Assembly: GCA_038496445.1 (NCBI GenBank) | Contig: JALMLS010000265.1 | Span: forward strand, 1-31,460 | Length of the DNA: 31,460 nt | Source: Trichosphaerium sp. ATCC 40318 | Taxonomy: Eukaryota > Discosea > Flabellinia > Trichosidae | Direction of reading: 5' to 3' | Shown: one piece after another, positions 20,383-31,423 of the stretch | Layout of the letters: each line of letters starts with the position of its first letter | How positions within the stretch are numbered: position 1 is the first letter of the stretch | Notes under the pieces: generated by a model | Seen by the model: the letters and a program-made list of their open reading frames with translations, nothing else | Database searches by the model: none | What the model was told of the DNA's origin: nothing | Made by a program: the position numbers and the translations under genes

Positions 20383-23300
20383 ATGTCTAAACGAAAGAAT
20401 GGCTCGTCAGGCAGTAAGAATAAGCGTAAGAGGCGTAAAAAGTATGATAAAGATTTGGAAATGGTACAGAAGGCAGAAAAGCTTGAGCAAGAAATGAGGG
20501 AGTTAGAAGCGCTTAATATGCTTCAATTACAGGTACGCAAGCGACATAAGGAGATGTTCAATTAAATTTAAAACGCAGACAACAGAACTCGTTGATTCCG
20601 TTGTTCCAACGTCTGGAACATGCGACGCCTTCGTAAAAAACCTAAAACAAAGCGCTTTGGACACAGTGAAACAAAAAAAGGTAACAACTCGCCCATACGC
20701 GTCCATAATACATAGTAATACAGCTGACATATCTAAAAAGCTATTGTGGAAAAACCTAGAGAAGTTCGTTCCACCAGAACAGAAAAGCAAGTGTCAACCT
20801 TCAGACGCTATCAAAATGGCTAAACCAGACGGCATACGCCTCGTTGGTTCATATTTGCTAGACACGATCATTATATCGGAAACAACAAACGTTGATGTTG
20901 TCGCTATCGTTCCAGCCTCGTGCCTACATTTGGATGATCTTAATGCACGCACTTACGAGAAAGACATACTGATGTATGCTGCTGGTATGGCTAAACATGT
21001 CTCGGATTGGTACGAAGAGATCTTTTAGTTATTTTTTTTTTTCGATTTTTCCAGAATTGTTTTATTTTTTATTTCGCTAATGGTGAATCATGTAGTGGTT
21101 ATACATGCTCTGTAGTACCAAGCACTATAGATGGTAGATCACCAATGCTAAAAATTGCAGTAAAAGGATCTAGTAGCGTAGCATTCGCATGTAACATCCA
21201 TTTTGGACCTTCAACTCAATTTTTTATCGAAAATGAAGATGTATTGGACGATGTTGAAGATCACTTGAGAACGCGTCTACTACGTGAGATGCTTATGTTC
21301 CATCACTTGGAACTTGCACATCACTATCTAGACGATCACGAGAACGTTAAGGAAGCGATAGTACTTGCAAAGGTGTGGCTAGAACAAAGGGATTTATCAA
21401 CTGGCTTCGATTCTATTAAGGGTTTTATTGTCACCATGCTTGTAGTACATCTTATCCGCGGTGGTGTTAATGATGGTGCACCACCAGTGCATATTTTTCA
21501 GCAATTTCTTCACTTAATACGTGCGTTTGGCAACCAGCAGTATAGCCTTTGTTTAATCGTTTGATTATTGTTAACTTTTTTTTGATGTTTATTTTAGACC
21601 AACAGTTTAACACTGTCATTTATATGAAGCCATTCACTCAAGATGAAGTTGACGCAGCAGATCTTATTTCGTTGTGTGAACAATTTCCAGCACATTGTGA
21701 TAACACTTCTGGGTTTATTGATCCTTCTGGTAGTATTGATTTGGCCATGTTTTTGGGTTTGCAATACCAAGCAAGAGTACGTTTGTTTAGCATATTTTTT
21801 TAGCAATTTTGTGAGCGCACGTGCAAATGAATGTAAGTTTGAGCGTTTTATGTGAAAAGAATTTGTAGCGTTACAATTTGAAAAGCAGCACAAGACCAAA
21901 ACAAAATTTACTTTTAATCAGAATCATTTGTGGTTCGTGCTTCATTTTCCATCAATACATTTATTTAAGCAATAAGTTTAATTTTCCGTTTTTCGTTCCT
22001 TTTTGATTGATTTTGAGCATTGTAACGGATCCTTCGAGTTGGTAGTACTTTGTTCATAACAACTTGGGTCGTATAGCTCAGCTGGTTAGAGCACCGTGCT
22101 AATAACGCGGGGGTCCAGGGTTCGATCCCCTGTATGACCAAGAACCTTTTTGCCCATCACCGTAGCATGAGGTGTTTCTCATTATTCTTTTGTGAGTGCC
22201 GCCACTCTCTAATGATTAGCGCACATTGTCACAAAACTGTATTAAAAACGGTGCATTACATGGGCTGTGGTGGTGACATTAACTTTTTTTTTTTTCAGTG
22301 TATGTAGAAAATTTTGTGCTAATTTTTCCTCTCCCGACTTTTTTCCTTGCATCCCTAGCACTTTTTACAATTTTTTTAAGTTTCTAAGACAGCCTAACAT
22401 TTAACACATCGTGTTGTTGGTTTTTTGTCTCAGTTGTTGATGTCCTCTTGTGTTACGCATCTGTTCATTCATATTTTTTAATTTTTCTTTATTATTTTGA
22501 TTAGTTTTCTCATTTTTTTTGCTTTTAGGCAGTCACAGAAGCCGCTAGAACACTTGTGTATATGCAAAACTATAAGAACAACTTTTTCGAACGTGTTTTT
22601 CTTACAAAGACTGGGTTCTACTACGATTATGACTATTATCTTAGGTACCTCAATTATTTTTTTGGTTTTGTACTAATTTCCACTTTAGGATAAGCTTGGA
22701 TGGTAATCGTCATTACAATGTAGCTTCAATTATATCGCTTCTAAGGCGTGGTTGGAAAGATAGGGTTTCATCTCTTCATTACGTTGTATCTCAGAAGCCA
22801 GCTTGTCTTGTCGTTGGCATGCGATTAGCGCCAACATGTTTTGCACCTGTCGATAAAGGACCTGAACCAAGAGATAAGCAAGCCTCGGCAGAGTACTTAC
22901 AATTATGGGGCAAAAAGTTACCACAAATCCGTCGATTTAATGATGCTAGCACAGTTTATGCAATTGGTACGTTACAATTGTTTAAGTTGGAATCTTGCCG
23001 ATATTCTTTGGTTAACATGTTCGATTTAGTTTGGGCACCTGTTTTAGAGGAGTTAAAAACGACAAACACAGTTGAGGCAATTGCACGATATCTGCTCTCT
23101 CATCACTTTGGCACACCACATAAACACGTAGAGTAAGTAGATTATACACTTACGAGCGAATCGTTGATGTAATTACAGGCAATGGGGTGTCTCTTTAAAG
23201 TCACTTTTGACAAAGAACAAAACGGACTTCGCAAGCAGTATAAGAACTCATGGTTCAACTCTTAGTGAGCTTCTAAAGAGACTAGATCTTCCTCTACCTA

Positions 23301-25245
23301 TAACAGAGGTTCTATTCTATGGAGGTATTTGGACAGGATGCAGTCCTTATGTACCACCTCCACATCCTAGATTAAAATCGTATAATTACAACTCTAAAAC
23401 ATACGAGAAACATCGTGATGTTGGTAAGTTTCCACTCTATGTTCAATCAATACCTGGTCGTCTAAGGGTACGTATAATGTTTACAAACTCTGTTGGTATA
23501 CTCAAGGGCATAATAATGACATTTTATAGCTACAAACGTCTCACAACTGGCCGAAAGAAAAAGAAGCTTTGGATAATGTTAAGTTAGCTTTCGCTATCCG
23601 AATTAGTACAGAGTACGTTTACATCAGTTGTTTTTATGAGTACTCTCCTCTCTTTACTAACAGTGAAATGCATAGGCTGTTTAGAAAGTTTCAAATACGG
23701 TCTCGCGTCCACGACAAGTTCATGTACATATTTTTTAAGGGCTATTCTTGGAAAGTTGGTACGCTGCAAGCAGTCATATTTTGGAAGTTTAAACTTACGG
23801 ATTTCATAGCGTTGTGGTCCACTGAAGATGAGCAAATAACTCAAAAACTTATTGGTATGTGCTTTTTTTTTTGTGATCTCTTGTTTATGTTGCCTTTCTT
23901 TCTCTAACTCAGTCAGATGAGGAAGTTTTAACAATCACAAAAGAGGATTTATCAAAGCATGAAAGATTAGCTTCAAAAGTTCCTCATTTATCATCACTTG
24001 TATTGGTCTTTGCACAGTACGTTGGGTTTTTTTCTTGCTTCTTTGGTGGTGTACTTTTGGGTTAATGTGATGTTTAGGCAGCATGTATCATTTGCAGAGG
24101 TATCTAGATTATGTAGAAGATGGATGTCAAGCCAAATGTTGTCACCAAATGCTGTTCCATACGAATTTGTAGATTTAGTGCTCGCCCACATGTATACACA
24201 TCCATATCCTTTTGTTGAACCCAAATCACCTCTGAATGGCTTCTTGAGGTAATAAGCGTTGTAGTATGAAGTATACTAAAAGTTGACGCTACTAGGTACT
24301 TACGGTTCCTTGTATCATTTGGATGGGAGACAATGCCTCTTATAGTTGATTTTCAAGATGGCACAACTGGCGAAGAGATGAGTATTCTACAAGTAAGCAG
24401 AAGCTCACTTTTACAAGCTTGTTTATGTGATTAACGTTGTTTAGCGGAAACGGATTGAGAGGCAGGATGTTGTTGCATATATTATTTACAAAGATGATCC
24501 TACAGGCGTTTTCTGGACAAAGGACATTACAGAAGATGTAAGTGAAATGTGATTTAAACTGAATTTTTGACTAACGAATTTAGTTATTTAAAAAGCTTCT
24601 GCGTTGTGCTAATAATGCTATTGGAGTGATAAAGAACATGATGCATAGTGGAGATGAAGATTGGTTGAAAGTATTCCAGCCGATGGATCCTGAAGGTAAC
24701 TTAACAGAATTGTACTTTATCTTCATCCCTCTAAAAAGTTTTGTATAGTTTATGATTGCCATATCATGTTAAAAGAAAATTATGTACCTACAACGTTCTT
24801 AAACTTACGTAAGAACTACTACAAGGATTTTCAAAATTCAAATACACACTACGAGTCTTTGATTCCATGCGAGATTGTAAGTCCTTTTTTATCAACTTTA
24901 TTTCGGTGACAATAGCTTAAGTTTTCTTTTCCTTAAGTTTCTTGTCTACCCGCGTAGACACGTCAATAGACAACCAATCTAATATCTCTCTAGGGTAAAG
25001 ATATCGAAGTTAAAGTGGATAAACCACCTCCTAATCTTCAACATGGGCTTCTTGTTGACTTTGACCCTGTTCAAGAACTCCTAAGTGTATTACGAACAAA
25101 ATATGGCAACTTTGCAAACTTTTATTATGATGAAGCTGGTGGCTCTAGGATATTTGTAAAATGGAGTAAAGATGCCTTTATGCTACGAAAACCAACTCTT
25201 CTCCTTCGAAATATAGCTCCAGTTGAGGTACCAAAGGATGTTTGA
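20383..25245 (+). CDS. NOL6: NOL6/Utp22 (Nrap) ribosome biogenesis factor
   Basis: Begins with a basic nucleolar-type N-terminus (MSKRKNGSSGSKNKRKRRKK) and coil. Conserved Nrap stretches follow: KPDGIRLVGSYLLDTIIISE and VDVVAIVPASCLHLDDLNAR (nucleotidyltransferase-like fold), ARTYEKDILMYAAG, KIAVKGSSSVAFACNIHFGP, REMLMFHHLELAHHYL, FFERVFLTKTGFYYDYDYYL, RFLVSFGWETMPLIVDFQDG, and NFANFYYDEAGGSRIF near the end. It has at least ten introns of about 45-75 nt plus one of 752 nt (21777-22528) that holds a tRNA gene. In yeast and human this protein belongs to the SSU processome (UTP-C), which processes 18S pre-rRNA. Length is about 1,000 or more residues, in the family range. It ends VPKDV-TGA. Confidence 0.88.
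22067..22140 (+). tRNA. tRNA-Ile (anticodon AAU)
   Basis: Complete cloverleaf: acceptor GGTCGTA/TATGACC with discriminator A, D-arm with A box (TAGCTCAGCTGGTTAGAGC), anticodon stem CCGTG/CGCGG with loop CTAATAA (anticodon AAT), and T-arm/B box GGTTCGATCCC. A T5 run at about 22147 is a polymerase III terminator. It lies on the sense strand inside the 752-nt intron of NOL6. Confidence 0.93.
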
Positions 25246-25908
25246 TGCAACAAACTCTAATACTATTTCTAGTACTCAAGAAGTAACAAAATAGGATGTA
25301 TTCCTAATGTATTTGATATACTACATGAATGGCGTATTATAGGTCAAGCTCTTATCTCCCGAATAGAGCTCAAATCGTAATAAAAAAACAAGCACGTGTA
25401 AAACCAAAAAATAAAGAAATCGCTAGAGCACTCGTATTCAATTGCCGCTTATTGACCGCTGAAGTAAACAAAGTCTAAAAGAAATGCATTATTATACAAC
25501 GCACGAACCCTAGATCCCCGGTTTAGTAGCATTGAGCTCATACCAGCTGAGCCGTACGACCTTTGCTCTTATTTCTTCTTACATAATAACCGCCTGATAT
25601 GCATAACTACTCCTACTCTTGTGTCTATCTACCTGATACTCAATAGAATGAGTACGAATGACTACAAGTCAAGCTGCTCGATTTCAATGAAACTGTCAAA
25701 ATATTTCTTAGCAAGTTTATACTAGCTTGGTGGGCTACTATTATGACCACAATATCTTCTGTGGAAGGTGACTTACTAATATGAGAACTTCTTGTAAGTT
25801 GCAACGTCAAAAATGAGCGAATTTTCTTCGGGCAATATAAAAATACGACATCGGCCGATTTGCGATTGCTCACCTGAAAGTAACCTGAATTTCACCTTGA
25901 CCTTCATC
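25246..25908. other. intergenic region NOL6-ABCG
   Basis: Contains the tRNA relic and one CACGTG (about 25394). A 77-codon minus-strand open frame (25640-25873) has no recognisable features, and I do not call it. Confidence 0.4.
25501..25561 (-). pseudogene. tRNA-Ile relic
   Basis: On the minus strand, GGTCGTACGGCTCAGCTGGT at the 5' side matches the tRNA-Ile gene closely, with the A box kept. The anticodon region is altered, and after GGGTTCG the T-arm pairing and 3' acceptor strand are lost. It is a decayed duplicate that lies 3' of the gene whose intron holds the intact tRNA. Confidence 0.65.
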
Positions 25909-28724
25909 ATGGCAACAATACACGTACACAAATACATATATATGATCATATTGTTCTAATCAAGCTAATTTGAAGTCTATCAAGGATGATAGTGAAAATG
26001 TAATCGTTCCGATGAAGAAAATAGATGAAATGGATCCAGTAAGGACAGATATAGACCCACCACGCAATCCAGTATGTATACAAGTTAAACATTTGGATTA
26101 TAGCGTTAAGGCGCCTTTACGCGATAAAGATGGTACACCAGACGCGTTAATATAGCTCGCTGACGCCGTTTTTAGACAAAGTAATAAAAAAATGGGGTAT
26201 TAAACCAGTAGTCGGCGATAAAGTCATTTTAAACGATGTATCATGCACTTTCAACCCTGGAGAACTCATTGCAGTTATGGGACCATCTGGTACAACAAAA
26301 TAGAGCTTTCATAACTTACACATTTGGTTGCAACGCTAACAACACTTAGGATCAGGGAAATCGACTTTTTTAGACGTTATGACAGGTAGAGCACACAACG
26401 GAACAACAAAGGGTAAGTCATTTCAGTAACAGCCCGAAACACGTGATCTGACATTTAATTTATCTTCTAGGCGAAATTTTGATCAATGGTGTACCACTTG
26501 CGAAAGCCAGCAAGGTTTTTAAAAGAGTCTATGGATATGTGAAGCAAGATGACTTATTGCTCGCTACAGCCACTGTAAAAGAGACTTTGACTTACGCTGC
26601 TTTCTTACAACTACCGAGGAGTATGTCTGACTATGAAAAGAAAGATAGGGTAACGTAGCTATTTTCACACGTGTGAAACACGTGATTCTTATATTCTGTG
26701 TCATTAGGTTGACCTGATAATCAATGAATTGAATATTGAAAAATGTGCAAATACATATATTGGGTCCGAGTTCATTCGAGGTGTTTCTGGAGGTACCTTG
26801 GTCTTTGAGTTTTAGCTGAAGTATCTAATTACTTTGTATAGGTGAACGTAAGCGTGCTGCTATTGGCAGTGAGCTGATTACAACACCAAGCGTGTTTGTT
26901 CTTGACGAGCCAACTTCTGGTCTTGATAGTTCAACAGCGTATGTTGATTGACTATTCACTTTGCTGTTGTTCTTGTTTTAACGGCTTTGTGTTAAGGTTT
27001 GAGATTGGTAAGCTACTTCGTAGACTAGCAGATTCTGGTAGAACAGTTATTTGTACAATACATCAACCAAGACAGCATTTATTCGAACTATTTGACAAAC
27101 TCTTGTTACTTCATAATGGTACATGATTTTTGCTTTTCGTTTTCTCAATTCTTATTTTTTCGTTTAGGAGATATGATGTACTATGGTAAAGTCGATAAAG
27201 TCATACCATTTTTCACACGTATGGGACATCAATGCCCACAGTACTCTAATGTTGCTGATTATATAAGTACGACTAAATCATGAAAAGAAAGAAATTCATT
27301 AATGAATTAATCATAGTTGATTTGGTTGCTGGATCGTTGCCTTCCGCTGCAAGTGACAGCAACGCAAAAACGTTATCACAGAGTACGCTATATATTTTAT
27401 TATTATCACGTGATTCTATAATCTAATCTGTCTCAGTCTCTGAAAAATGTCACAAATCGAAAGAGTGCAAAAAAGCATTGAAAGCAATAAAACCATTACC
27501 TCCACCACTTGATAAGAAGAGTGCTGTCAAAGACGAAGCGTCAACAACTACCCAATTTAAGTTCTTATTTATGAAGTACGTATTCATTAAAAACACGGTC
27601 ACCAATTTGCTAACAAGGTTTAAAAGGCAATGGAGAAACAACTTGAGAAATCCAACTATCCTATGGTCACAACTTTCACAACATATTTTCTTTTCAGTTT
27701 TTATCGGATTGATGTACCTACGGTTGGATAAGGACCAAAGTACTATCATAGATAGAGGAGCTGGTATTTTCTATGTGTTGTTGACAGTCACATCAGTTCC
27801 CGCCTTCACAGCTGCATTTGTTTGTGCGTTTTTTAAAAAAGTTTTTACCCTTTCTTGTTTTGTTTATTAATTGTTTGTTTCTGTAGTTCCAGAAGAACGT
27901 CCTATTTTTAATAGGGAGAGATCAAGTGGTATGTATAGGGTTTTACCGTACTACCTTGCAGCAACACTTGCAGACTTGCCTTTCCAACTTTTCTACATTG
28001 CATTGGACGCTTCGATAACATACTGGCTGGTACCCTTCATTATTCTCACAGCTCATTCATTTATGACTTCTTAGATTGGCTTAAATGGTTCATTTACTAA
28101 GTTTCTTATCTTCACGGGCTTGATGCTTCTCGGTCTTCTTGTTGTTCAATCGGTAAACCTTTCAAAATAGTAGCATTTTTTTTCGTGACAACTTTTTTAG
28201 GCATCACTTCTTGTTGGCTCTTTCTCTGTTCAACCTGCTATAGCGACATTATGGGTCAGTCTTGTATTCTTACTATTTATGTCATTTGGTGGATTCTTCC
28301 TAAACACTGGCAATGTCCCTGTATTCTTTAAGTACGCCTTAATCATTCAGCAATTTCTTTTTTAGAAAATTCAATTCATCTAATTTATTGTAGGCCACTT
28401 GAGTGGATATCTCCTTATAAGTATGTATTCAGAGCGCTAATAGTTAATGACTATACTGGCTTAACTTTTGAATGTCCGCTAGAACCTTGCCCTGATATTT
28501 GTACGCTACCAATCAATAGCACAATGTCGCCTTCAATGGGAAATGGAACAGACACATGTTTTTTACCGTGTATTGGAGCAAGTACTGGGCTGGAAGCATT
28601 AGAGACCTTGAACTTCGATGGACATCCTATTTGGATAGATGCTGTTGTTCTTTTAGGTATGTTAGTGCTGTATAGGGTATTAGCATACCTATCTTTACGG
28701 TTCATACCAGTTGGTAAAGACTAA
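25909..28724 (+). CDS. ABCG (White-type) half-transporter
   Basis: Start MATIH at 25909, then a 54-nt intron to [12 protein letters not shown] 43-nt intron removes an in-frame TAG near 26151. The nucleotide-binding domain comes first: [20 protein letters not shown], Walker A GPSG/SGKST (split by an intron), Q-loop region [20 protein letters not shown], signature VSGGERKR, Walker [15 protein letters not shown], and H-loop TIHQPR. The membrane domain follows: [50 protein letters not shown] (the ABCG NPxDFxxD-region equivalent), [35 protein letters not shown], an outside Cys-rich loop ([10 protein letters not shown]), and a last helix ending FIPVGKD-stop. It should dimerise and export lipids or hydrophobic compounds. 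All key ATPase motifs are intact. Confidence 0.9.
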
Positions 28725-28902
28725 ACTTGATCACCCTTTTTTTGGTTGAACAAGTAACTTGTAACTTAACAGATTACTTCACTGTACAGTTTTAACCTCC
28801 TTGATACTTCTAAATATCAACTGGTTGTATTAAAATAAATCATCTATTTAATTGCGCTTGTACAAAGAAAGTGATACAGGTAGGTTACAAAGGGTGTTAT
28901 TT

Positions 28903-29811
28903 TTAGGTTAAGTTCTTTGATACTTTTCTTTTTTTTGCCTCTTCGTTGTTTGACGTGCCACTGTGTTTTCTCTTGTTCGAATTATTTTCTTGCCAATCAC
29001 ACCATTCTTTCCATTGCTGGGCATGTCGTATTCCGCTCTGATATACTTTTCCGGGTACAGTGCATCCGGATATGTCCTGGCACTTTTCGCAAAAACAAGA
29101 CCATCTTTTGTATTCACCTGTATTCCTCCTTGAGAGCTTTCCTCCGCACTCACGGCATTTGAAAAACTTGTAAGCCATCCAATAAGGGCGTAGCTTAACG
29201 CTTCTAACCTTGGTACCATACATTATCATCGAAAACTGACGTGTACAATCAACAAGTTGATTCATCTTCTCTTTGTCCAAATCGCAAAACTTCGTTTCTG
29301 GGTGTACTTTAGCGCGAAACAAAGCTTCGTTCTTTATGATGTTTCCAACACCACCAAACTTTGTCTGATCCATCAAAACATCGCATACCATAGAATCAGA
29401 ATCCTTACACGTGTCGATCACGTGCGATTTATCAAAATGAGTTGAGCAAATATCAAAGCGTTTGTCAATAGTTTTCAACTTTGGGTCGTCCTCCGACCAC
29501 CACTGGAGTGAGCAGTTACAGAATAGAACACGTGATGACGAACCCTCAATTTGTAGAGAAAGTCTAATAGTTCTAGGATCAGCCCTTCCGAACCTTACTG
29601 AGCCATGCATCATGAAGTGGACGCGTAATAAGCCGTTCCCGAAGTCCAAGAATAAGGTTTTACCGTAACTCCAAACTTTTTTGATCGTTTTATCGACAAG
29701 CGTCGATTTATCTATTTGTTTCGTGTTTCCTGCTACCGCTTTTACTTTCTTTCCTTGACATACGTCTCTAGTTGCTATTTTATATCTCTTTAATGTAGGA
29801 CCTTCTACCAT
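28903..29811 (-). CDS. Fpg/Nei-family DNA glycosylase, NEIL3-like
   Basis: One uninterrupted 302-residue frame, unlike its intron-rich neighbours. It starts MVEGPTLKRY, so after Met removal the terminal residue is Val, as in NEIL3, and not the Pro of Fpg/Nei/NEIL1/2. The catalytic Glu is present. Also visible are KTLFLDFGNGLLRVHFMMHG, the helix-two-turn-helix DQTKFGGVGNIIKNEALFRA, and a zinc finger KCRECGG-x-KRWSCFCEKCQ with the usual terminal CxxCQ. The C-terminus is basic (NKRKHSG, KKRKVSK) and includes a KKRK-type nuclear signal. It is expected to excise oxidised bases, possibly from single-stranded or crosslinked DNA as NEIL3 does (inference). Confidence 0.88.
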   Translation of the reverse strand: MVEGPTLKRYKIATRDVCQGKKVKAVAGNTKQIDKSTLVDKTIKKVWSYGKTLFLDFGNGLLRVHFMMHGSVRFGRADPRTIRLSLQIEGSSSRVLFCNCSLQWWSEDDPKLKTIDKRFDICSTHFDKSHVIDTCKDSDSMVCDVLMDQTKFGGVGNIIKNEALFRAKVHPETKFCDLDKEKMNQLVDCTRQFSMIMYGTKVRSVKLRPYWMAYKFFKCRECGGKLSRRNTGEYKRWSCFCEKCQDISGCTVPGKVYQSGIRHAQQWKEWCDWQENNSNKRKHSGTSNNEEAKKRKVSKNLT

Positions 29812-30309
29812 GACTGTTTGGACGTGACTATAACGCTGCTGGAGTGTTGAAAACTAAGTGAAAATGTAAAATAATGCGAATTTTCCGCCTGCAAAATCTT
29901 CTACGAAATATCTTATTGTGACATCGATTCTGAGGTTTCTGGAGCTAGCATGATATTATAGTACGTCTATTAAAGGTATATAGAGTATTTGATATAATGT
30001 AAACAAATGGTGCAATATTTGCTGAACCAAACGTTCCTGTAAACGTGCTTCTTTTTTTTTTTTTCGCTGTCAAAACGCTGCCACGAGATGAATGACGTAT
30101 GTTCTTTTGATTTTTTTTTGTCAACCCGTGAGAAACGCTAAGTACACTTTTTTCACTGACTTCATTTCTAATACTGCTCTAGTTGAGATCATAACATAGA
30201 AGCTTACATGGTCTCAGTACCAAAACAAATGTGTGTGCACGTGGCATTGCATTCGGTGCTTCAAATTGTGAGTAAACATACCAACAATCTACTGGTAAAT
30301 AATGATCAT
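29812..30309. other. intergenic region
   Basis: Upstream of the glycosylase gene and downstream of the Cys-rich secreted protein. It has a poly-T run near 30050-30065 and one CACGTG near 30239. No coding pattern is seen. Confidence 0.4.
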
Positions 30310-31423
30310 TTATTGCTCTTTAACGTATGATTCACTAGATAAACCAATGCCAGAGCTTTTGGTACATACACCAGTTTTTGAAAAATACTCTCTGAGGCCG
30401 TGTCCTTGACATTTGCTATTTTCATACATTCTTTTGACAATAGTGCCCTAGTTTTGGAAAGAAGTGAGTAACATTCCATATCAAATCAATATTGATTTTG
30501 TACATACTTGTTCGAACAATACAGTAAACGACGTTCCTGGTGCTTCCGAGTAACATTGATCAGTACTGTAATTCTTTGTGATTGCAGGGTTACCAGAGCA
30601 GTCTGAGTTGAGGTAATTGAGTATTGTCATATTCAATGGAGGTGGTTGTGACTTGAAGAAAAGATAAGAATGATATACCAACATCAACTAAAATAAACAA
30701 AACATACAGGGTTAGGCTTGCATGTTACAGAGTACGAAAAATATCCATTTGTCTCACAATATCCTGTAGGGACGAACTGTACGTCTGTAAGGTCCTCACA
30801 GTTTGTTGGAGTGCTAGAGAATGTACGGAAGACTAACTAAATAATACTTAGTGATTTATAGATTATCTAGATCATACTTGATTGGTATAGTCTGACACGC
30901 AATCAACATACCGTATATCTTGGTCGGTAATAGCAGGAAAACTGTTTGTTTTACCATAGCACTTGTTGTAAGAACGTGTCACGTTTTTAAACGGTGTACC
31001 GTTACAAGACGGTCCTTCGTATACCTATAAACAAATTAGACTCTAACATTGCAAAAAAAAACAACAGCCTGTGTAACGGAAATGAGTGACATGATACTGT
31101 TTTAAAGTAGTTTTTCACTGAAAACAAAGGCCACTGCAACAAAAAAGGTACTCATTTGCAAGAAAACTCGTAGGCTTCACAGCCTCTAGCTTAAATAAGC
31201 TTCAAAACACAAACTAATACCCGCCTTCACCTCTCCTACGCGTGTAAACGCCATACAGAGTGGAAACTGTTGAGTTGTAGTCGACATACAAGCGGTGAAT
31301 GCGAATACATTCATTTGTTCCACGTAGGTACTAAGAAGGACGTACAGCTATAGAAATTTCATCGGCGGCCAAGGTAGCTAACGCCAGCGATAGAAGGAGT
31401 AAACAGGTTGTCGCAATACGCAT
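30310..31423 (-). CDS. secreted cysteine-rich repeat protein, family not recognised
   Basis: Signal peptide MRIATTCLLLLSLALATLA, then ADEISIA. Splicing gives successive related units: EGPSCNGTPFKNVTRSYNKC, NCEDLTDVQFVPTGYC, SDCSGNPAITKNYSTDQCYS and NSKCQGHGLREYFSKTGVC, ending SSESYVKEQ-stop. Each unit has Cys-x-Gly/Asp, a Thr/Asn-rich middle and a Tyr/Gly-x(2)-Cys close, which points to a disulfide-bonded tandem repeat of about 45-50 residues. N-glycosylation sites are frequent. One intron near 31035-31210 seems longer (about 180 nt) and its donor is uncertain. No known domain is evident. It is likely exported to the surface or medium. Confidence 0.6.

Noticed and set aside
25640-25873. 77-codon minus-strand frame between NOL6 and ABCG
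   Set aside because: No conserved motif, signal or neighbour evidence; could be chance.
26100-26200. Stop codon and frameshift in the ABCG N-terminal region
   Set aside because: A 43-nt GT-AG intron ending GTTTTTAG removes the TAG and joins the frames exactly.
28023-28080. In-frame TAG in an ABCG membrane helix
   Set aside because: A 45-nt intron (GTACCC...TTCTTAG) removes it in phase and rebuilds the helix.
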